Shown: piece by piece, positions 1 to 6,899 of the stretch
Layout of the letters: each line of letters opens with the position of its first letter
Numbering within the stretch: position 1 is the stretch's first letter
Source of the DNA: Ardenticatenaceae bacterium
GTDB lineage: Bacteria > Chloroflexota > Anaerolineae > Promineifilales > Promineifilaceae
Reading direction: 5' to 3'
Assembly: GCA_020634495.1 (NCBI GenBank)
Contig: JACKBR010000053.1
Location: 1 to 31,991 of the forward strand
DNA length: 31,991 nt
Translations under genes and position numbers: made by a program
The notes under the pieces: model-generated
Told to the model about the DNA's origin: nothing
Database searches by the model: none
Seen by the model: the letters and a program-made list of their open reading frames with translations, nothing else

Positions 1-10
1 TTTGTGTATG

Positions 11-87
11 GCGGGCAATTGTAGAAGTAACCATCAGATTGTCAAGCAATCTACCCGCGGCAGCTTGCATTTTGACGGATTGCCCGC
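11..87. repeat. Interrupted inverted repeat with inner hairpin
   Basis: GCGGGCAAT at 11-19 is complementary to ATTGCCCGC at 79-87. Between them AGATTG (36-41) pairs with CAATCT (47-52) across a 5-nt loop. The stretch from 1 to 151 holds no gene I can support. It lies past the stop codon of the minus-strand gene ending at 152, so it could be a 3' structure of that transcript or of a gene to the left. Confidence 0.3.
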
Positions 88-151
88 GCCAAATTAGAAA
101 ACACCGTTAAATTCAGTAAGTTACGCAAAAAGATGATGATTTTTGGCGTTG

Positions 152-3100
152 TCAGGCTGAATGACTGACAGGCCCTTTTGCCCCATTTTCTTGCAGCCAA
201 ACGGCCGTTCCCAGCAGCAGGTAAAAAGTGAATGCCAGATCGACCAAAAAGAAACTGTGATCAACCAAACCGTGAACAACCATATCGGCCAAAGCCGCAC
301 CGAGCCCAACGACCACCGGCAGCCACTCTGGGGCAATCTGAGGACGTACCCGCCAGAGCGTACGTGCCGCCGAGCCAATAAGAAATAGGCCGGCAAGCAA
401 GCCTGGTAAGCCGATGCGTGTGGCGAAGTCCAGGAACAGGTTGTGCGGATGGCTCAAATTCGGGTCGCGCCAGGCGGCTTCTAGGATGTAGCGTCCGCGA
501 TATTCATACAAAAAGTTGTCCATGCCGACACCAAACCAGGGATGGTCGCGCACCATGTTCAGGCTGGCCTGCCACAGGCTCAGGCGGAAGACGCCTGTTT
601 CCCCGGTGAGGCTGAGTCGCCCGGCCAGCGCAGGAATTTGCTCAATGGCCAGCAGACCAGCCGCGCCCATTGCCCCAAAAACCAGCAGCCAGGGCCAGGT
701 TTTACGGCCGTTCACCACCTGCCACTGCCAAAAAATAATCACAAAGGCGGCGGGCAACCCTAGAAACAGCCCCCCCTTGCTAAAGGTAAGCAAAACGGCG
801 AGGAGGGTGGGAAGGAGAACGGCCGTATACAGCCACCACCGTTTACCGTGCAATTGCCTGCTGCCCAGCACAGCCATCGCCCCCAAAAGCGGCACGATGC
901 GGCCCAGGTAGAGGGCCACGTTGTTGGGCGAGCCATAAATCGAGCGCAGGCGCAGCAGCCCACCCTCGGCGGTGATCAGTTCATCACGGGCAAAACCGAT
1001 TTGCCACAAACCATAAAGCGCCACAATCAGCCCGCCCAGAATAAAACCATCGAGAATGCGCCATAATTCGCTGGCTTTGGGCCGGGTGCCGCGCAGCACC
1101 CAATAAAACAGCGCCGGTTCCAAAATCACCACGCGCCACTCGTTGCTGGCCACGTCTACCCGGCTGGTGAAGAAGAGGGAGGCGGTGGCGAGGACGGTGA
1201 GGAGCAGTATTCCGTAATCGATGGGCAGTAATGGGTAATGGGTAATCGGTAATCGGTTTTTGAAGCGTTTTAGCCAGGCGGTGAGGCGTGATGTGGCGTA
1301 GGCGGCGAAGGTGACGAGGGTAAACACCTCGATGGGCGAGAAGCGGTAGTTGAATATTGGTTTGGGCAGAGGAGGCACATAAAACGGGAAGCAGAAGGCA
1401 ATGAGCACCAGTCCCCAAACCGGCCGCCAATAAAGCAGCACAAATAAAATGGCCAGCGCGGCGGCGTAAATGAAGAAGGTGGGGGTGACGTAATAAATGG
1501 AGGCGACGGCGGCGGTGAGGGCCAATTGGCTGCCATCCCCCAGGCGGCGGTAGAGGCCGCCAAGCTGCTCGGCCCAGGTGAACCAGCCCGCCAGGAAGAC
1601 AAGCATGGCGGTAACGGCCGTTACCCCCAACTGCCAGCTCGCGTTCAACGCCATAAACCGCTGCCGCTGCTGGCGGAACCAGTCGGCCCAATTTGCCTGT
1701 TTGCTTATTCGCATAGCCAGTATGAATGAGAGGACGGCCGTTCCCACCAAAAGCCACATTCCCCAACGATACCAACGGTCAGCAGGCTGGTAGCCAACGC
1801 TAAAACCGTTTAGCGCCCACTGATCCCAGCCGCGTGAGGCAACAATGCTCGCCGTGTGGACGCCGGGCGTCAGGTTGTGGGCTACTGGCTCCGTGGCGAT
1901 AGTGTCGTCGCTTTTGACAGCCGAGGTGAGGATGAGCATCGTGCCGTTTTCGTCGCGGGGTAGGGCGTTGGCCGGCTGGCCGTCGATGGTGATGTAGAAC
2001 CGGGCGCGGAAGTTGGCCCGGCGCACCCGCAGACCCAGGTCGGTGCCGTAGAAGGTGAAGGTCACCTTGTCACCGAGCAGGACGTCGTCTGGCTGCTGGC
2101 CGATGTCGGCTCCAAATTCGGGCGAAAATTCCCAGTTGCCTTCAAAAATTTGGGCAGGATTGTTAGGCTGGGCCAGATGGAAGCCGGGTTGGGCCACGGC
2201 CGTATTTTGTGCAGCCAGGGTGGTTTGCAGGGATACGGCCGTTTCTGTTCCGGCAATGCTAAATCCCCAGCGTGGATCGTTTGCGGGGGCGTCTGGCTGC
2301 CAGTTCTCCAAAAAGGCAACGCCGAGCCAGGGCCATTCCCGCCGAGCACGCTCCAGGGCAGCGACCGTGTATTCTGCTTTTTGCACGGCCGTCACGTCGC
2401 CCCAAATAGATGGCTCACCGGGCCAGCTGGCGGGCAGGCTGTTCCAGCCCCAGTTGCCTGCCCAAATTGCTTTGTGGGCGTCGCCGTTACGCACCATCAC
2501 CTCGCGCAGCAAAATCAGGCGGCTAAAGTTGAGCGATTCGTTGGCTACGGTGCGGTCATCTGGCGGGCTGTCGAAGCCGTACGGCTTGGCGGCGGCAATA
2601 TCGAAGGCAGTGGCCGCGTCGGTTTCGTAAAGCTGCTGCAGGAAAAGGTGGTCAGCCAGGTTATCGGGGCCGGTTTCCACGGTGGGAGCCAGCGGCGCGG
2701 CCACAATCGCTGCGTCGCTATCGGCTGTGCGGATGGCGCTGGCGGCGGCGCTTAAAAGGGCTCCGTAGTCGTCGGGGTTTACCGGCTGGTTGCCCCAATG
2801 GCTGGCCAGGTTCGGTTCATCCCAAATGATGTAGAATTGGATATTATCTCCGTAGCGGGTGGCAAATTCAGCGGCCCATTGGGCGAAAACGGCCGTTTCC
2901 ACCGGGGCAAACGCATCGTCAGGATTGCCATCGAGCAGGGGGACGAGGGTGAGGTTTTGTTGGGATACGGCCGTAACCAACCGGTCTGCCTCTGCCCAAT
3001 CAAACTCCTCGCTGAAATAAAACGGCTGCTTCACAAACTGCACGCCCAAATCGGCAATCTGCTGCAAGTTGTCGGCCAGAGCCGCATCATCGTACTGGGT

Positions 3101-3289
3101 CAGATACACATTGAGGCCGGGCTGCACCCCGCCAAAGTTAAGCGGTTCTGGCAGGCCATCGGGGATGCCCCGCGTGAGGAAATTGTGCTGAAACTGGAGC
3201 GCGCCAGTGGCCAGCAGGGCCACCAGCGCCAAAATCAGCCAAAAAAGGGTTAGCCAACGGGCACGTTGCGAATTTTTTGCACCATTCAT
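152..3289 (-). CDS. GH-like barrel fused to O-antigen ligase-like membrane protein
   Basis: This is a 1,045-residue protein. A signal-anchor helix (about residues 11-31) is followed by a TIM-barrel of the GH39/GH5 type (about 50-360) with the acid/base-like motif WDEPN at 156-160. A beta-sandwich (about 371-500) comes next, then some ten membrane segments of the Wzy/WaaL O-antigen ligase family (about 505-1040), including the family-typical His region SHPHNLFLD. The ligase half would polymerise or transfer lipid-linked glycan on the outer membrane face, and the barrel would sit outside and contact that glycan. The usual TEFGW nucleophile motif reads AGNWGW at 277-282, so the Glu is Asn and hydrolysis is doubtful. 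Upstream SD is weak (AGGCGG, very close to the ATG). Ligase assignment is solid, the sugar substrate is unknown. Confidence 0.82.
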   Translation of the reverse strand: MNGAKNSQRARWLTLFWLILALVALLATGALQFQHNFLTRGIPDGLPEPLNFGGVQPGLNVYLTQYDDAALADNLQQIADLGVQFVKQPFYFSEEFDWAEADRLVTAVSQQNLTLVPLLDGNPDDAFAPVETAVFAQWAAEFATRYGDNIQFYIIWDEPNLASHWGNQPVNPDDYGALLSAAASAIRTADSDAAIVAAPLAPTVETGPDNLADHLFLQQLYETDAATAFDIAAAKPYGFDSPPDDRTVANESLNFSRLILLREVMVRNGDAHKAIWAGNWGWNSLPASWPGEPSIWGDVTAVQKAEYTVAALERARREWPWLGVAFLENWQPDAPANDPRWGFSIAGTETAVSLQTTLAAQNTAVAQPGFHLAQPNNPAQIFEGNWEFSPEFGADIGQQPDDVLLGDKVTFTFYGTDLGLRVRRANFRARFYITIDGQPANALPRDENGTMLILTSAVKSDDTIATEPVAHNLTPGVHTASIVASRGWDQWALNGFSVGYQPADRWYRWGMWLLVGTAVLSFILAMRISKQANWADWFRQQRQRFMALNASWQLGVTAVTAMLVFLAGWFTWAEQLGGLYRRLGDGSQLALTAAVASIYYVTPTFFIYAAALAILFVLLYWRPVWGLVLIAFCFPFYVPPLPKPIFNYRFSPIEVFTLVTFAAYATSRLTAWLKRFKNRLPITHYPLLPIDYGILLLTVLATASLFFTSRVDVASNEWRVVILEPALFYWVLRGTRPKASELWRILDGFILGGLIVALYGLWQIGFARDELITAEGGLLRLRSIYGSPNNVALYLGRIVPLLGAMAVLGSRQLHGKRWWLYTAVLLPTLLAVLLTFSKGGLFLGLPAAFVIIFWQWQVVNGRKTWPWLLVFGAMGAAGLLAIEQIPALAGRLSLTGETGVFRLSLWQASLNMVRDHPWFGVGMDNFLYEYRGRYILEAAWRDPNLSHPHNLFLDFATRIGLPGLLAGLFLIGSAARTLWRVRPQIAPEWLPVVVGLGAALADMVVHGLVDHSFFLVDLAFTFYLLLGTAVWLQENGAKGPVSHSA
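1229..1256. repeat. Four tandem heptamers inside the ligase gene
   Basis: TAATGGG twice, then TAATCGG twice, lie head to tail within the ligase coding region. On the coding strand they read roughly as Leu-Pro-Ile-Thr-His-Tyr-Pro in a loop between membrane segments. The unit length is not a multiple of three, so gain or loss of one unit would shift the frame. Confidence 0.75.
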
Positions 3290-3536
3290 CCGCCTGATTT
3301 TGCCACGCCCCGAATTTGGCGCAACTATGATCTGCTTACGGATTGGCTACGCGCCCGGAATTTCCTCGGAGACTTATGAATCTTAAGAGAATAATGTGGA
3401 AATTGCTGAGGTGGGAGCCTTCTTCCTCTAACCATTTTATGTGTAAAATAGCCAATTCGGTGGGCTGTTTGGTACAATCGCCCTGTTGCCGAGTCTTGGC
3501 ATTGAAAAGCGTTTGTACGTTGGGAAGGCTTTGATT

Positions 3537-5480
3537 ATGCGTCAACTCACACTTTTGAGTTTGTTTTTGTTGCTGTGCCTGGGCATTGTCTTGGGTGAAG
3601 TTTCACGTGCGCCAGCCGTGGCGGCTTTACCTGGCGCTGAGCTGGGTCTGGAATCGCTGCAAGTTCAAAGATTTACCTTGCAGCCTTTGCCGGAAGCGCC
3701 GCAAATTGCGGATGCCGCTACTGATAGCTGTTCAAATGCAACCGCCATCACCTTAACCGGTTCCGGGGTGGGTGAGACAACGACAGTAAACAGCATGACA
3801 GAAAGCGAGGATGACCCGGAATTGAGCTGCGCCTGGGGAAGCCCCAGCCGTCCAGAGGGGTATCGCACTGTTTGGTACACATTTACGCCAGACAGCAACG
3901 GCCGTGTGACCATCGACACCGCCAATAACTTCAACCCCAACAGCTACGATACAATTTTGGCCGTTTATACGGGAACGTGTGCTGCTCTAAATATGGTTGC
4001 CTGCAATGATGATTACCAGGGATTTGCTTCGCGGGTTTCCTTTAATGTATCTAAGGGAGTAGCGTATTACGTTGAGGTAGCCGATTGGAATGCCGCCGAG
4101 CCAGGGCCGTTGGAGCTAGACATCTTTTTTGTGCTAAATCCCATCCAAACGCGCTGGGAATCGCGGCCAGTCCCTGCACCCGCGCTGACGCACCACGCGA
4201 CGGTTAAAAGCGCGGGTTTAATTTACATGTTGGGCGGGCAAACCAATGCCCTCGGTACGCCGTTGTTGAACAGCAACCTCTACCTCTACAATCCTGGCAG
4301 CGACAGCTGGACGACGTTGGCTCCTATGCCCGGCGCACCTTTGACTGACCTAACGGCCGCTTCCGTGAATGGCAAAATTTACGTGCCAGGCGGCTTTGAT
4401 GGCAACAGCATGGTAGACACCCATCATGTGTACAACATCGCCACTGGCTTGTGGGAGCCGGACATTCCTGATCCTACCAATCAACTTACCGCAGTAGGTT
4501 GGGCGCAGGCGGTAACGCCCGCGGACCAGGGAGGCTATTACCTGATCGGCGGCATCAGCAACACGGATATTTTTACCAATACGGCCGTTGTGCAAAACGA
4601 TGTCTCCTTTTTTAATGTGAATACGAAAACATGGAACACAGGCACGCCCGACATGACGGTGGCGCGTTATGGGCATACGGCCGTGTGGATTAACAATAAG
4701 ATTTGCGTTGCCGGGGGCATTGATAATAACAATGTGCCTTTGCGCGTGGCAGAATGTTACGAGCCGGGCGCTTTTCCGGCCGTGTGGACGCCCATTGCCA
4801 GTATGAACATTGAGCGAATCGGGGCCAAAAGCGCCGTGGGGCGAGATGGCAAATGGTATGTGTTTGGCGGGCTGGATGAAACCTACCAAAACATCCCCGA
4901 AGTAGAAGTTTACGATCCAGCCAATCCAGGGAAAGGCTGGAAAATCCTGGATATTACCTATGATCTGGGCGGCAGCAGCGTTATTCGGGCAAGAGCGTTT
5001 CCCGAAGGGGAATTTATTGGCAACTATTTGTATGCAATTGGCGGCCACAATACCACAGACTTTTTTGTAACGCCCTTGGTGCAGCGCCTGTTGGTTTTGG
5101 GCAATATGCTCGATCTGCCAGTTGTGCTAAATGGGGACAGCGATTCCCTGAATAATAATTTCAGTTCTGCCAGACCACTTGTTTTTAACGCGGCCCAAAT
5201 CCATCAATTTTATGACACGTTTGATTTCTTTGATGCCTACTACTTTGACCAACCCAACACCAGCACCGTCACCGTGCGCCTCAGCCAGATTCCGTCTGGC
5301 AGTGACTACAACATCACGGTGTATGATGCTAACAAGAGCGTCCGAGGCAGCAGTACGCTGGCGGGTAACCAGAGCGAAGCGGTGACGCTGCTGCTGCCAG
5401 CAGGCCGCTACTACATTATGGTGGAGCGTATCTTTGGCCAGGCAGATAGCTCCAATTACCGCATCATTGTTGAAAAATAA
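3537..5480 (+). CDS. Secreted kelch-repeat protein with two PPC-like domains
   Basis: The product has 647 residues. The start ATG at 3537 is chosen because GGAAGG lies about 9 nt upstream and a clean signal peptide follows (hydrophobic LLSLFLLLCLGIVLG, likely cleaved after AVA or nearby). A pre-peptidase C-terminal (PPC)-like beta domain spans about 60-195 (DTILAVYTG, VACNDD). Five to six kelch repeats with GG-motif blades (YMLGGQ, YVPGGF, YYLIGGI, CVAGGI, YVFGGL, YAIGGH) run from about 202 to 518. A second PPC-like domain closes the protein (about 530-647). There is no catalytic signature, so it is probably an extracellular binding or surface protein. A 51-nt longer in-frame start is possible but would bury the signal peptide. 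Confidence 0.85.
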   Translation: MRQLTLLSLFLLLCLGIVLGEVSRAPAVAALPGAELGLESLQVQRFTLQPLPEAPQIADAATDSCSNATAITLTGSGVGETTTVNSMTESEDDPELSCAWGSPSRPEGYRTVWYTFTPDSNGRVTIDTANNFNPNSYDTILAVYTGTCAALNMVACNDDYQGFASRVSFNVSKGVAYYVEVADWNAAEPGPLELDIFFVLNPIQTRWESRPVPAPALTHHATVKSAGLIYMLGGQTNALGTPLLNSNLYLYNPGSDSWTTLAPMPGAPLTDLTAASVNGKIYVPGGFDGNSMVDTHHVYNIATGLWEPDIPDPTNQLTAVGWAQAVTPADQGGYYLIGGISNTDIFTNTAVVQNDVSFFNVNTKTWNTGTPDMTVARYGHTAVWINNKICVAGGIDNNNVPLRVAECYEPGAFPAVWTPIASMNIERIGAKSAVGRDGKWYVFGGLDETYQNIPEVEVYDPANPGKGWKILDITYDLGGSSVIRARAFPEGEFIGNYLYAIGGHNTTDFFVTPLVQRLLVLGNMLDLPVVLNGDSDSLNNNFSSARPLVFNAAQIHQFYDTFDFFDAYYFDQPNTSTVTVRLSQIPSGSDYNITVYDANKSVRGSSTLAGNQSEAVTLLLPAGRYYIMVERIFGQADSSNYRIIVEK

Positions 5481-5485
5481 ATCTC

Positions 5486-5545
5486 GCCACAGAGATCACA
5501 GAAGGTAGAGAGAAAGCCCTCAAAAATCGCTGTGTCCTCTGTGGC
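5486..5545. repeat. Intergenic inverted repeat of the CCACAGAG type
   Basis: GCCACAGAGATCACAG (5486-5501) and CTGTGTCCTCTGTGGC (5530-5545) are inverted copies with 2 mismatches in 16, separated by 28 nt. The element fills the gap between the kelch gene and sbcD. Sequences of this CTCTGTG/CACAGAG type recur between genes in many bacteria. Here it could act as a weak terminator or as a dispersed palindromic unit. Confidence 0.65.
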
Positions 5546-5567
5546 TAACAAGTTTCTCAGGAAAGCC

Positions 5568-6806
5568 ATGCCTACAGCCAAACCTATTCGTCTGCTACAT
5601 TTTGCCGATGCCCATATTGATATTGCCAACTACGGCCGTCACAATTCCGAGACTGGTTTGCCCATTCGTGTCATGGACTTTTTGCACGCGCTGGACCAGA
5701 TTGTTGATGCTGCCATTGAGGAAAAGGTAGACCTGGTCATCTTTGCCGGGGACGCCTACAAAGATCGCAATCCGCAGCCGACGTTCCAACGCGCCTGGGG
5801 TAAACGCATGATGCGTCTGTCTGAGGCGGGGATTCCGACGCTGCTGCTGGTAGGCAACCATGATGTTTCTCCCGCAGCGGGGCGGGCCCACACGCTGCAT
5901 GAATTTAGCACGCTGGGCGTGCCGCATATTCACGTGGCAGACAGGTTGGCGCTGTGGACACCAGAGCAGTTGGGTCTGCCGGTGCAAATCATTTCTGTGC
6001 CCTGGGTGTCGCGCAGCATGTTGGTGGGCCGCGAGGAGACGCTGGGCAGAACCGTTGAGGATATTTACCAGCGCATTGAAGAATTGGTGGCGCAGCGGGT
6101 GGCGCATTTTATTGAAACGGCCGTTCCCGACATTCCCCTCATCCTCACTGCCCACGCCAGCGTTTCTGGAGCCAAATTTGGCAGCGAACGCACCGTGATG
6201 CTGGGGCATGAATTGGTTCTCAGCGGCGGTTTGGTCAATGATCCCAAATTGGATTACGTGGCGCTGGGGCACATCCACAAACCGCAGGTGCTGTCTGCCA
6301 AGGACAGCCATCCGCCCATTATTTACCCTGGCTCTATCGAGCGGATCGATTTTGGCGAAAAAGAAGACAAACGCTTCGTTCTGGCTGAGGTGGGCAAAGG
6401 AGACACCCATTGGGAGTTCCGCATGTTAAACACCCGCCGCTTCATCGACCCAGACCCCATCACGCCAACAACTGAAAATTTCATGGCAGACATCTTGAGC
6501 CAGCTGCCAGCGGCCGAAAAAGTAGCCGATGCCATTTGCCGGGTGCGCCTTAGCTTTCCTCGTGATGATGAGCCGCTGCTAGATGAGCGAGTCATTCTGG
6601 AACATTTCAAAGATGCGTTTGATGTGAAAATTCAAAAGCATTATTTGACCAACAAACGCTCACGCCTGGGCGACGCGGCAGGCGTAGAGGCGATGACGCC
6701 GCTGGAGCTGCTGGAAACGTATTGGCTCAGCGAGGAGTTTGAAGGTGAGGAGATTGAAATGATGCTTAGTCTGGCCAAAGAGGTGCTGGCAGACGAGGTA
6801 AAATGA
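5568..6806 (+). CDS. sbcD: SbcD/Mre11 nuclease subunit
   Basis: The 412-residue metallophosphoesterase carries the Mre11 motifs: DAH at 14-16, GD at 61-62, GNHD at 96-99, HAS in the middle, and GHIH near 240. These ligate two metal ions, usually Mn, for exo- and endonuclease cleavage of double-strand ends and hairpins. The start at 5568 is preferred over an in-frame start at 5532 because AGGAAAG lies 5 nt upstream and the earlier start falls inside the intergenic palindrome. The C-terminal capping region (about 300-412) is typical for contact with SbcC. The partner ATPase gene follows after 93 nt on the same strand, so the two are probably one operon for DNA-end repair. Confidence 0.93.
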   Translation: MPTAKPIRLLHFADAHIDIANYGRHNSETGLPIRVMDFLHALDQIVDAAIEEKVDLVIFAGDAYKDRNPQPTFQRAWGKRMMRLSEAGIPTLLLVGNHDVSPAAGRAHTLHEFSTLGVPHIHVADRLALWTPEQLGLPVQIISVPWVSRSMLVGREETLGRTVEDIYQRIEELVAQRVAHFIETAVPDIPLILTAHASVSGAKFGSERTVMLGHELVLSGGLVNDPKLDYVALGHIHKPQVLSAKDSHPPIIYPGSIERIDFGEKEDKRFVLAEVGKGDTHWEFRMLNTRRFIDPDPITPTTENFMADILSQLPAAEKVADAICRVRLSFPRDDEPLLDERVILEHFKDAFDVKIQKHYLTNKRSRLGDAAGVEAMTPLELLETYWLSEEFEGEEIEMMLSLAKEVLADEVK

Positions 6807-6899
6807 AACGGTGGCGGCGTTTTGCGAACGCCGGTGAAGCGGTGACATCGTGAACGGATCAATGACTCAATTACCCAGTTACTCAATGACAAAAAATTT
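6807..6899 (+). other. sbcD-sbcC spacer with hairpin and short tandem motif
   Basis: A 7-bp stem CGGCGTT/AACGCCG with a 5-nt loop sits at 6815-6833. It is followed at 6864-6889 by an ACTCAAT-TACCCAGT-TACTCAAT near-tandem. There is no U-tract, so the hairpin is more likely to tune expression or stabilise RNA between the two cistrons than to terminate. No convincing Shine-Dalgarno lies before the sbcC ATG (aaaaaattt). Confidence 0.4.

Noticed and set aside
984..1775. 263-codon minus frame inside the ligase gene
   Set aside because: It is another frame of the ligase gene, very rich in Arg, His and Pro, with no independent start signal.
4350..5048. 232-codon minus-strand open frame opposite the kelch gene
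   Set aside because: It is fully inside a well-supported gene, has no SD and is a translation of kelch repeats in antisense.
5595..6410. 271-codon minus-strand frame opposite sbcD
   Set aside because: It is an antisense shadow of SbcD, whose metal motifs are intact on the plus strand.
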